A stretch of DNA of 6,403 nt from Pseudomonadota bacterium. GTDB lineage: Bacteria > Pseudomonadota > Alphaproteobacteria > Acetobacterales > Acetobacteraceae. How positions within the stretch are numbered: the stretch's first letter is position 1; every line of letters begins with the position of its first letter. The notes under the pieces were generated by a model. The model was not told where the DNA came from. It saw nothing but the letters and a program-made list of their open reading frames with translations, and searched no databases. Position numbers and translations under genes: made by a program. The DNA lies in contig JAKBCD010000117.1 in the NCBI GenBank assembly GCA_021808205.1, positions 1 to 6,403 on the forward strand, read 5' to 3'. Below are positions 1 to 5,483 of this stretch, piece by piece.

Positions 1-301
1 GCGCGGCGGCGGCGGTAAAACTGCCGAGCGCGTACAGGGCCAGGGAGAGCAGCAGCACAGGCTTGCGTCCAAACCTGTCCGCCACTAGCCCGTAGGCGAG
101 CTGGCTGATCCCGAAGCTGATAACGAAGCTGGCGATGACCCACTGCCTCGCATTGCCGCTGCCCAGATTGAGAGCTGCGGCGATGTTGCCTAACGCTGGC
201 ACCATCATGTCGATGGCAAGGGCGACGATGGTCTGGATCACCGCGATGGTGACGACGAAAGCGCCAAAACGGAGACCCGAATCCGGTGAGGCGCCTTGCA
301 T
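1..301 (-). CDS. MFS transporter, Bcr/CflA-like drug exporter, N-terminal part (cut at window edge)
   Basis: This is the first 100 codons of a major facilitator superfamily transporter, running off the left edge of the window. Seen: a short polar N-terminus (MQGASPDSG), a first membrane helix at about residues 11-33 containing the block ALAIDMMVPALGNIAAALN, a second helix at about 46-62 (WVIASFVISFGISQLAYG), then the loop motif GLVADRFGRKPVLL and a third helix. The G-x-x-A-D-R-x-G-R-K loop between helices 2 and 3 is the MFS signature. An acidic residue in helix 1 followed by a 'P-A-L' block is typical of the Bcr/CflA (DHA1) proton-driven multidrug exporters of the inner membrane. The start at 301 lies 6 bases past the stop of the VTT-family gene, with an AGGCGG stretch just upstream, so it is probably the third gene of the same operon. 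The substrate cannot be told. Confidence 0.85.
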   Translation of the reverse strand, partial: MQGASPDSGLRFGAFVVTIAVIQTIVALAIDMMVPALGNIAAALNLGSGNARQWVIASFVISFGISQLAYGLVADRFGRKPVLLLSLALYALGSFTAAAA

Positions 302-307
302 GGCCGC

Positions 308-985
308 CTATATGGCGGCGCGGTTCCGGCGCAGCAAGACCAGCCCCAGTAAGGCCGAGGCCAGGAAGGTGGCGCCGCCCAGCAGCAGCAGATGCGCGTG
401 GTCTGGCGCGCTGCCCTTGCCAAGCATGGCGAAGACCAGGGTTTGCGGGATGAAACCGATAGCCGACGCCAACAGGAAGGGTAGCATCCTTACGCTGGTT
501 AGCCCTGCGGCGAGGTTGAGAAGCAGATTATTGCCCACGGGCATCAGCCGCAGCATCAGCGTGGCGGTGAAGGGGTGGCGGCTTAAGGTGCGGTCGATCC
601 AGGCCAACTTGACGCCGAATTTTCGGCGGCAGAAATCCTGCGCGATGGCGCGGGCCCAGATGAAATCCAGGCTGCACGCCAGCACCTGTGAAACCAGGGC
701 GATGGCGGCGCCATACCAGGGGCCGAAGGCGTAACCGGCGGCAAAGGCGGGGATCTGCCGCGGCAGGCCGATGGCGATGAGCAGCGTGGAAAGTGCTAAA
801 AACACCGTCTGTCCGCGCAATCCGCCCTCGGCCAATATGCTGGTAAGGGTGGTTTGCGCCGCACCATGGCCCAGCAGCGGCAGGGCGGCGGCAATGGTGA
901 TCAGCCCACCCGCCATCAAGGCCGGTTTCAGCGCCTTGGCAGCGCCGCGCTGGGCGGTGATGGCGGCTGCGCCCTCGTTATTCAT
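308..985 (-). CDS. TVP38/TMEM64 (VTT domain) family inner-membrane protein
   Basis: A 225-residue polytopic membrane protein of the TVP38/TMEM64 family, related to DedA. Seen: hydrophobic segments at about residues 22-40, 60-73, 76-110, 141-163, 168-188 and 198-218. The first VTT hallmark is at about 74-92 (GLPRQIPAFAAGYAFGPWYG) and the second at about 146-162 (RLMPVGNNLLLNLAAGL), followed by GFIPQTLVFAMLGKG. Known of the family: these proteins have re-entrant loops and are linked to lipid scrambling or transport of lipid carriers; the precise substrate is usually unknown. The start at 985 is chosen because a GAGGG ribosome site lies 5 bases upstream and the ATG overlaps the stop of the upstream glycosyltransferase by 8 bases. 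An open frame continues upstream to 1141, but that part is low-complexity and lies entirely inside the glycosyltransferase gene. Coupling to a polyprenyl-phosphate-type glycosyltransferase hints at a job in moving a lipid-linked sugar, which is inference. Confidence 0.88.
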   Translation of the reverse strand: MNNEGAAAITAQRGAAKALKPALMAGGLITIAAALPLLGHGAAQTTLTSILAEGGLRGQTVFLALSTLLIAIGLPRQIPAFAAGYAFGPWYGAAIALVSQVLACSLDFIWARAIAQDFCRRKFGVKLAWIDRTLSRHPFTATLMLRLMPVGNNLLLNLAAGLTSVRMLPFLLASAIGFIPQTLVFAMLGKGSAPDHAHLLLLGGATFLASALLGLVLLRRNRAAI

Positions 986-1763
986 CGCGGCCCTCAATCT
1001 GAGGCACCTTCCAGCGGCGCTGCAGCCAAGCGACACCTGCGAGGTCGACAAGCCCGACCTTAAGCCGCTGCCAGTTGTTGTAATGTGAGGCGCCATGCGC
1101 GCGGGCGTGGTGGCGCACCGGCACCGACACCACTTGGCCACCGGCGCGGATGAACAAGGCGGGCAGGAAGCGGTGGATATGGTCGAAATGTGGCAGTTCC
1201 AGAAAAGCCTGGCGGCGGAACAGCTTCAGCCCGCAGCCGGTATCCGGCGTAGCGTCCTGCAATGCCCAGGCCCGCACGCGGTTAGCCAATCGCGAGCCGT
1301 AGCGCTTGGCGTTGCTGTCCTGTCGGTTAACCCGGTGGCCGGCGATAAGCACAGGGCGGGGGCCTTTGGCCTCAGCCGCGTACATGGCCTCCAGCATGGC
1401 GGGGATATCCGCGGGGTCGTTCTGACCATCCCCGTCGAGCGTAGCGATATAGGCGCCGCGGGAAGATTTGACGCCAGTGACAACCGCGCCGCTCTGGCCG
1501 CAGCTTTGCCGGTGGCGCACGCGAACGAGGGTGGGCAGGGTCTGGGCAATTTCCGCCAGAACCTGCGGCGTGGCATCAGAGCTGCCGTCGTCCACGTAAA
1601 TAATCTCATGTTCGACCCCCGCCAGCGCCGCGCTGATCGCAGAGATCAGCGGCTTCAGGTTCGGGGCCTCGTTATGCACGGGTACAACCACGGAGATGAG
1701 CGGTGTGCCCGGGGCGGGGTCGGCTTCAGACAGGAAGCGGGGTTCGATGTTCATGACCAACAT
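978..1763 (-). CDS. Glycosyltransferase family 2, DPM1/polyprenyl-phosphate sugar transferase type
   Basis: A 261-residue GT-A fold glycosyltransferase of family 2. Seen: the first strand and nucleotide-binding start ISVVVPVHNEAPN (23-35), the VDDGSSDAT motif (57-65) that binds the UDP/GDP-sugar, CGQSGAVVTGVKSSRG (88-103), the metal-binding acidic block DGDGQNDP (110-117), and TPDTGCGLKLFRR (172-184). This pattern is that of the dolichol/undecaprenyl-phosphate sugar transferases (DPM1, ArnC, GtrB group), which move a sugar from a nucleotide to a polyprenyl phosphate on the inner face of the membrane. Unlike ArnC or GtrB, no C-terminal pair of membrane helices is visible, so it resembles the soluble DPM1 form; the neighbouring membrane protein may make up for this (inference). 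Two in-frame starts exist, at 1763 and 1754; neither has a clear ribosome site and the protein core is the same. It is the first gene of the minus-strand run and overlaps the next gene by 8 bases. Confidence 0.9.
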   Translation of the reverse strand: MLVMNIEPRFLSEADPAPGTPLISVVVPVHNEAPNLKPLISAISAALAGVEHEIIYVDDGSSDATPQVLAEIAQTLPTLVRVRHRQSCGQSGAVVTGVKSSRGAYIATLDGDGQNDPADIPAMLEAMYAAEAKGPRPVLIAGHRVNRQDSNAKRYGSRLANRVRAWALQDATPDTGCGLKLFRRQAFLELPHFDHIHRFLPALFIRAGGQVVSVPVRHHARAHGASHYNNWQRLKVGLVDLAGVAWLQRRWKVPQIEGRDE

Positions 1764-1951
1764 TCAGCAACAGCATTAAGGCGCATCTGTGTCCCGATTT
1801 CGCCAAGAGCCGGGCAGAAATTGCCCTTTTTGGATCGCGGACTTGCCCTCATAGCTTACAAAATCCTAGCCGTCATCAAGCTTTCATCCTCTTTCCTGCG
1901 TGCAAAGGGCGGAAAATATCCGCTGGGGGGGTGGGTCGCGCTTGGCGTGGC

Positions 1952-1980
1952 TTGGCTAGTCAACGGGGCATCGCTATAAG
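1952..1980 (+). promoter_or_regulatory. Sigma-70-type promoter of dksA
   Basis: Seen: -35 box TTGGCT at 1952-1957 (4 of 6 matches to TTGACA), a spacer of exactly 17 bases, and -10 box TATAAG at 1975-1980 (5 of 6 matches to TATAAT). The expected start of transcription is about 1987, giving a leader of some 54 bases before dksA. The stretch just after the -10 box, CCCGCTC, is GC-rich. Such discriminators are known to make promoters sensitive to ppGpp and DksA, so negative autoregulation is possible (inference). Confidence 0.65.
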
Positions 1981-1996
1981 CCCGCTCGACGACCAG

Positions 1997-2018
1997 GGGC
2001 GGGTAACAGGACTCGCCC
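1997..2018 (+). promoter_or_regulatory. Hairpin in the dksA leader
   Basis: Seen: GGGCGGGT at 1997-2004 can pair with ACTCGCCC at 2011-2018 around a 6-base loop (AACAGG), with one G-T pair. It lies in the predicted untranslated leader, 22 bases before the dksA start and just upstream of the ribosome site. There is no run of T after it, so it is not a terminator. It could influence mRNA stability or translation; no function is established. Confidence 0.4.
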
Positions 2019-2040
2019 GACGGATTAAGGATCTGACGGC

Positions 2041-2457
2041 ATGCTGATTTCGTTGCCACCGGATTACCGGCCATCGGAAGACGAAGAGTTTATGGACCCG
2101 ATGCAGACCGAGTATTTCCGCCAGAAACTTCTGCGCTGGCGGGGAGATCTGGTGAAAGAGGCCAATGGCACCCTGGCTTCTTTGAGCGAGGGTGGAATTC
2201 TGGAGGCCGATATTACCGATCGCGCCAGCGTCGAGACCGACAGGGCCCTGGAACTGCGTACCAGAGACCGGGCGCGCAAGCTGATCGGTAAGATCGACCA
2301 GGCGTTGGAGCGGATCGAGGCCGGAACCTACGGGTTCTGCGAGGAAACTGGCGAACCGATCGGCCTGCGGCGGCTCGAAGCTCGGCCGATTGCGACACTT
2401 TCCATCGAGGCGCAGGAGCGCCACGAACGGATGGAAAAAGTCCATCGGGACGACTAG
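2041..2457 (+). CDS. dksA: RNA polymerase-binding transcription factor DksA
   Basis: A 138-residue DksA. The family binds in the secondary channel of RNA polymerase and, with ppGpp, lowers rRNA promoter activity and raises amino-acid promoters during starvation. Seen: the N-terminal block PPDYRPSEDEEFMDP (6-20), a coiled-coil hairpin (about 22-95) with the tip sequence DITDRAS (57-63), where D57, D60 and A62 line up with the E. coli tip residues D71, D74 and A76, the LELRTRDRARKLIGKI segment, and the C-terminal GTYGFCEETGEPIGLRRLEARP (95-116). Of the four zinc-binding cysteines of E. coli DksA only the first remains (C100); the others align with T103, S121 and A124, so no normal zinc site is expected. 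This reduced form is common in alphaproteobacteria. The start at 2041 keeps the conserved N-terminal block and has a TAAGGAT ribosome site about 10 bases upstream; the later ATG at 2092 would cut the block off. Confidence 0.97.
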   Translation: MLISLPPDYRPSEDEEFMDPMQTEYFRQKLLRWRGDLVKEANGTLASLSEGGILEADITDRASVETDRALELRTRDRARKLIGKIDQALERIEAGTYGFCEETGEPIGLRRLEARPIATLSIEAQERHERMEKVHRDD

Positions 2458-2493
2458 GCTGAGTAGCTTTCGGCTGAATACCATAGAGAGACA

Positions 2494-2533
2494 CACGTTT
2501 AGGTTGAAGCGCAAACCTCCAGATAAACACGTG
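2494..2533 (+). repeat. Imperfect nested hairpin downstream of dksA
   Basis: Seen: CACG (2494-2497) pairs with CGTG (2530-2533), TTTA (2498-2501) with TAAA (2524-2527) with a two-base bulge (CA, 2528-2529), and GGTT (2502-2505) with AACC (2514-2517). It lies 37 bases after the dksA stop, where a transcript end would be expected, but it has no T-run, so a rho-independent terminator cannot be claimed. It may be a 3' stabilising structure or chance. Confidence 0.25.
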
Positions 2534-2559
2534 GAATGGCTTGCCCGCACACAAGAGCA

Positions 2560-2586
2560 GAGCGTTCAGCCAAAGACCGAACGCTT
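2560..2586. repeat. Palindrome with GAGCGTTC arms, degenerate copy of the 2955 repeat
   Basis: Seen: GAGCGTTC at 2560-2567 pairs with GAACGCTT at 2579-2586 around an 11-base loop; the outermost pair is G-T. The left arm and the next three bases (GAGCGTTCAGC) are identical to the left arm of the strong palindrome at 2955. The loop has lost the matching GCTGAAC continuation, so this looks like a decayed copy of the same element. No T-run follows. Confidence 0.5.
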
Positions 2587-2599
2587 CAGGCAGAGATGA

Positions 2600-2639
2600 G
2601 CATGCCTCAGATCCACAAGGGGTCTGCTTATTGGCATGC
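2600..2639. repeat. Two-part stem-loop between dksA and the TPR remnant
   Basis: Seen: an outer 7-base perfect stem GCATGCC (2600-2606) with GGCATGC (2633-2639), and an inner stem CAGATCC (2608-2614) with GGGTCTG (2620-2626), with one G-T pair and a 5-base loop. One base is unpaired on the left and six on the right. A 25-codon open frame (2596-2673) begins at its foot and ends in an ATGA overlap with the TPR remnant. It may be a structured RNA piece or a decayed repeat; no known family is recognised. Confidence 0.3.
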
Positions 2640-2669
2640 GCTCCGGGCGGCAGCGGATGCCAGGGCGCC

Positions 2670-2975
2670 ATGACCGATACGCCTGATACTCACCAGCCGT
2701 TGGCAGCGCTGGAGACGTTCGCCGAAATGATCAACGCCAGGAAGCGCGCGCGCCAACAAGGTGCTTCATAAGACACCCAGGGCGATTTCAAAGCCGTTAT
2801 CGAGGCGGCACCCAAGCTGCCGGGGCCAAAGCTGGAGGCCTCCACGGGGCTGCACAAGCTGGGCCGGCTGGATGAAGCCAAGGCGATGGCACAGGCGGCT
2901 CTGGAGATCGCGCCGCGCAATGTGCTAAGAAAATTCTACATATCAATCCCCCTGGAGCGTTCAGCTTTTAGCTGA
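2670..2975 (+). pseudogene. Broken and truncated TPR-repeat protein
   Basis: Seen: a frame opening at ATG 2670 (MTDTPDTHQPLAAL...) runs 33 codons to a TAA at 2769-2771. The same frame then reads on with clear tetratricopeptide character: GDFKAVIEAAPKLPG, then KLEASTGLHKLGRLDEAK (from about 2830), and AQAALEIAPRN ending near 2928. The L-G-R-x-D-E-A, A-L and A-P-R-N positions are those of a TPR helix pair. The part before the stop (INARKRARQQG) fits the first helix of the preceding repeat, so the TAA appears to split one gene. After APRN the frame leaves TPR sequence and runs into the palindrome, ending at TGA 2973-2975, so the 3' part is missing as well. Such repeats occur in TPR proteins tied to glycan synthesis. 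The alternative is a genuine 33-residue small protein followed by unrelated sequence. Confidence 0.6.
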
Positions 2976-2988
2976 ACGCTCTAGTTTT
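2952..2988 (+). terminator. Strong palindrome with T-run: rho-independent terminator or repeat unit
   Basis: Seen: GAGCGTTCAGCT (2955-2966) pairs perfectly with AGCTGAACGCTC (2970-2981) around a 3-base loop (TTT); the stem extends to 15 pairs (2952-2984) with one G-T pair. TTTT follows on the plus strand (2985-2988). This fits a terminator for plus-strand transcription from dksA or the TPR remnant. The minus side has no T-run. The same arm sequence at 2560 and the second palindrome 24 bases away suggest it is also the first half of a dispersed composite repeat. Confidence 0.7.
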
Positions 2989-3008
2989 ATGTTTGAGCGA
3001 GCCATTTC

Positions 3009-3048
3009 ATGCATTTATCTTGACGCCGCCGCGTCAATCTAAATGCAT
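3009..3048. repeat. 40-base near-perfect palindrome
   Basis: Seen: ATGCATTTA (3009-3017) pairs with TAAATGCAT (3040-3048), and TTGACGC (3020-3026) with GCGTCAA (3031-3037), around a 4-base loop CGCC. Only one 2x2 mismatch (TC against TC at 3018-3019 and 3038-3039) interrupts 16 pairs. There is no T-run on either side. It could be the second half of a composite mosaic repeat, a head-to-head pair of transposon ends, or an operator. The TTGACG motif present in both arms resembles a -35 box, but no matching -10 box stands out. Confidence 0.65.
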
Positions 3049-3168
3049 ATTGCTTTAATCTCAGGGAGCATTACCCAACAGCGCTGGGACACTTTTCAAG
3101 ATCATCGGGAACAGGTTCGGGCTGCGATTGCTGTTTGCAGACGCATCGCTCCCGCCTTCGTCACTTAA
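3043..3168 (+). CDS. Short open frame starting inside the palindrome, unknown
   Basis: A 41-codon frame from ATG 3043 to TAA 3166-3168. The protein begins MHIALISGSITQQRWDTFQD and continues with HREQVRAAIAVCRRIAPAF. The second part looks like an amphipathic helix rich in Arg and Ala. The start codon lies in the right arm of the 40-base palindrome and I see no ribosome site. I do not recognise a family. It may be a fragment of a lost gene, a small protein, or chance. Confidence 0.2.
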   Translation: MHIALISGSITQQRWDTFQDHREQVRAAIAVCRRIAPAFVT

Positions 3169-3192
3169 CCAGATAAAGAGTCGTCGGATCCT

Positions 3193-4770
3193 TCATTGTA
3201 TGAGGATATTCTTGCACTCTTTATCAGTTGTCGCGGCGGTTCTCCGCCAAATCTCGATGTTTTGATCTTTACTGACGAATGCAAAACTCTGGTAGATCGC
3301 GGCTTCGAATGCACGTGTTTCGGGCGGATTGGGATTTTGCATGGCGGGGTAGAGTTCCTTCAAAAGCTTTGGATTCATCATTCTTCGGTCAAGGACAACC
3401 CATTTTGCCTGGGTCGTAACCGCCTCGCAGGTTGCAAAATATTGAGCTGGCGTTGTGTACCCTGGCGTAAACAAATCATACTTCGAAACCTGCTGGCGTT
3501 GCATGAGGTAAGGCATCATCGGCAAATAGGGGTAAAAAAAATACCGATCGGTAGGTGGGGTACTCTCGATAAAACGGAATGTAGTTTTCCATACTCCTTG
3601 TTCTGTGCTCGGCAGTGAAACCGGTCCGACTGCCGTCATGATGCTTGGCGCACGAATGGCGATTATGGCCTTACGGAGAAGAATCGAAGTTGATGGAACA
3701 TACGCCAATACTACCAGCCAGATAATGTATCGATACCCGGCTTTCCATCGGGTGGTTAAGTACGCCACGCAGCAAGTGAATAATGGCAAAACAAGTGGGG
3801 TCAAAAAATAGATGTGATAAATATCCGGTCTGGGATATATGCCCAACAGCCCCGCGACACCGAAGAAAAAACATGCGCGGAAGCTAGGGTCGCGTACCAA
3901 GGCCCAGCCTTTTACGCGTAATGCCACCAAGCTCAGAAAAGCGGTTAATGGAAACAAATCTTTCGCGGCATAATACCATGACGCGGCATTCCCGAAAGGG
4001 ACATATTGTATGGATGCGTAATGCTCCAAAGTATTCAGTACGATATCATCATAAGCGGCGGTGAAGCTGCCGTTAAGGATAATATAAGCAAGGCTCAAGA
4101 GTGGAATAATCAGGCTGCTCAGTACGCAGATAACGAGGTGGCGCCTGAAGTATCTGATATCGGTGAATGTTAGGACCACAGCCATAATCGCGAACAAGCC
4201 ACATGAAGATGTAACCATGGCCGCAGCACCAGCCAAGAGGCCGGCGAGCATTGGCATGGTGACCGGACGATCGGGACGCCTAACGCCCAGCAGCGCGAAC
4301 CAGGCGGCCGCCATCGAGAGTAATGTTGTCAACCAATGATGGCTCACCCCCGTTGTCAGTGGCTGAGACGCAATAACCCATGATATAACAGCAGCAATTG
4401 GTAAGGCTATACTGTCTAATACCAGCGTGCAGACCAAATAAGTAAAACAGGAAATTCCACAGATTGTAAGGATAAGGAAAAGGCGTACACTTACAAATGA
4501 ATGACCAAATATGGCCATCCAGGCTTCCGTGATCAGGAAGCCGCCGGGAGGAAGAAACTCAAAAAAATCAGAATACAGGGTTTTGTCCGACAGCATTTCG
4601 GTTGCGCCATGCAACAAGACTCCTTCGTCACCCAGCCAGAAAATCGAGCGGATAAAGGGAAGGCATAGCAGCGCCGTTACCGTAAAGACGGCGATCAAAC
4701 CGATTGTTTTTGGAGTCTGACGGGCGGTGATCACGTTAACTTTGTCATCCTGTTCTGTCGGGAGACTCAT
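3193..4770 (-). CDS. GT-C-type membrane glycosyltransferase-like protein
   Basis: A 525-residue polytopic membrane protein with the layout of GT-C glycosyltransferases (PMT/ArnT/GT39-like), which use a polyprenyl-phosphate sugar as donor and act on the periplasmic side. Seen: a first helix at about 21-43, then a loop with the acidic motif GDEG (47-50) and TLYSDFFEFLPPGG (64-77), the position where this fold carries its catalytic acidic residue. About ten hydrophobic segments follow up to residue 366. A later loop has RPDIYHIYF (314-322), the D-x-Y-H pattern often seen in this group. Residues about 370-525 form a soluble C-terminal domain, presumably periplasmic. The start at 4770 overlaps the stop of the upstream methyltransferase as ATGA, with no ribosome site of its own, so translation is probably coupled. 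GC is lower than in the methyltransferase genes. It has no close named match that I can recognise, and donor and acceptor are unknown. Confidence 0.75.
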   Translation of the reverse strand: MSLPTEQDDKVNVITARQTPKTIGLIAVFTVTALLCLPFIRSIFWLGDEGVLLHGATEMLSDKTLYSDFFEFLPPGGFLITEAWMAIFGHSFVSVRLFLILTICGISCFTYLVCTLVLDSIALPIAAVISWVIASQPLTTGVSHHWLTTLLSMAAAWFALLGVRRPDRPVTMPMLAGLLAGAAAMVTSSCGLFAIMAVVLTFTDIRYFRRHLVICVLSSLIIPLLSLAYIILNGSFTAAYDDIVLNTLEHYASIQYVPFGNAASWYYAAKDLFPLTAFLSLVALRVKGWALVRDPSFRACFFFGVAGLLGIYPRPDIYHIYFLTPLVLPLFTCCVAYLTTRWKAGYRYIIWLVVLAYVPSTSILLRKAIIAIRAPSIMTAVGPVSLPSTEQGVWKTTFRFIESTPPTDRYFFYPYLPMMPYLMQRQQVSKYDLFTPGYTTPAQYFATCEAVTTQAKWVVLDRRMMNPKLLKELYPAMQNPNPPETRAFEAAIYQSFAFVSKDQNIEIWRRTAATTDKECKNILIQ

Positions 4771-5483
4771 CGTAGCCGGGCGTTGAGCCCCGCGAGTCTA
4801 TTAAGGAATGGTGCTGGCATCCGGCGGAACAGCGCCTTGCGCAGTTTAAATGGCAGCGGCGCTACATCGGGCACTGGCATCCCTGCTGCCAGGCGTCCTG
4901 GCAAGGCCGCCATGCCAGGGCCTGAGCGGACAAACAACATTAAATTATAACGGTACCAATAAGGCATTTCGCGGTGCGCCGCGATTGCCGGGCGGATGCA
5001 GTCGAACGCGGCGTATCCGCGTGCTGCAAACAAATCCCGCCAGAATTCGTAAGGCTGCTCGTTAATATGGCCTGCCCCACCTTGGCCTGGCGGTGCCGCC
5101 GAAAAGAGGACGATGTCGCTATGCGCGGTGAGATCATCAACCAAGCCGACACTGCGCGACGGGGGCAGATGCTCCGCCACCTCCAGGCACTGCACGATGT
5201 CAAAGCGACGGCCAAGAGAAAAAGGTTGGCTTAGGTCTGCCTCGACGAACCGCTCCCGTGGGATCAGCAATTTTGTTTGGTCAACGTGGTTTCCGTCGAT
5301 CCCCACCCCATCCTCGCACGCGGCTTGGCGCCATGCCGCCAGCCAGGTCCCGCGGGCGCATCCGGCGTCGAGTACGCTCGTGACGCGCAACCAGCCAAGC
5401 AGGAGCGATACGATCATCGAGGCCGCCGCCGCAGAGCGTTCAGCTCGGTCGTAGAAAGCCTGTGTATAAATTTCGTCGTTCAT
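4767..5483 (-). CDS. Class I SAM-dependent methyltransferase (glycan-cluster type)
   Basis: A 238-residue Rossmann-fold methyltransferase. Seen: motif I VLDAGCARGTW (37-47) for S-adenosylmethionine binding, GVGIDG (59-64) with the acidic residue that holds the ribose, EADLSQPF (81-88) after strand 3, FDIVQCLEVAEHLPP (94-108), and LFSAAPPGQGGAGHINEQPY (126-145), followed by FWRDLFAARGY. The EVAEHL and GHINEQP patterns occur in small-molecule methyltransferases of surface-polysaccharide loci. Motif I has Ala-Arg where G-x-G is usual (GCARG), a common variant. The start at 5483 is chosen because its ATG overlaps the upstream stop as ATGA; an earlier ATG at 5528 would lie well inside the upstream gene. 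It is followed by another ATGA overlap into the GT-C gene. The likely substrate is a sugar or lipid-linked sugar, which is inference from context. The basic C-terminus (from about 210) may touch the membrane. Confidence 0.85.
   Translation of the reverse strand: MNDEIYTQAFYDRAERSAAAASMIVSLLLGWLRVTSVLDAGCARGTWLAAWRQAACEDGVGIDGNHVDQTKLLIPRERFVEADLSQPFSLGRRFDIVQCLEVAEHLPPSRSVGLVDDLTAHSDIVLFSAAPPGQGGAGHINEQPYEFWRDLFAARGYAAFDCIRPAIAAHREMPYWYRYNLMLFVRSGPGMAALPGRLAAGMPVPDVAPLPFKLRKALFRRMPAPFLNRLAGLNARLR

Larger units (their letters stand above)
1764..2040. other. Divergent intergenic region between the glycosyltransferase operon and dksA
   Basis: This 277-base gap separates two genes that point away from each other, so it must carry both promoters. 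The plus-strand promoter for dksA is clear (1952-1980). On the minus strand I see only weak candidates, such as TTGATG near 1880 followed by AT-rich sequence, and would not call one. Small open frames that cross the gap on either strand look like chance: their predicted peptides have no recognisable pattern. Confidence 0.6.

Noticed and set aside
135..734. Long plus-strand open frame of 199 codons
   Set aside because: It lies antisense to the MFS and VTT genes, has a low-complexity Arg/Ala/Ser composition and no motif; it is a shadow of GC-rich coding sequence.
1876..1910. Minus-strand promoter for the glycosyltransferase operon (TTGATG with an AT-rich -10)
   Set aside because: Spacing and -10 match are poor in every register tried; a promoter must exist here but cannot be placed with confidence.
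1095..1979. Plus-strand open frame of 294 codons
   Set aside because: It is antisense to the clear family 2 glycosyltransferase and then runs through the divergent promoter region; its protein has no recognisable pattern.
1960..2550. Minus-strand open frame of 196 codons over dksA
   Set aside because: It is fully antisense to dksA, whose protein is highly conserved; the antisense product shows no family features.
3123..3148. Imperfect inverted repeat GCGAT...ATCGC as a terminator for the GT-C gene
   Set aside because: The stem is short with a bulge, there is no T-run on the minus strand, and it sits over 40 bases past the stop; the support is too weak.
2458..3192. CRISPR array, tRNA or complete insertion sequence in the large gap
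   Set aside because: There are no regularly spaced direct repeats, no cloverleaf-like sequence and no transposase frame; the repeats present are inverted and few.
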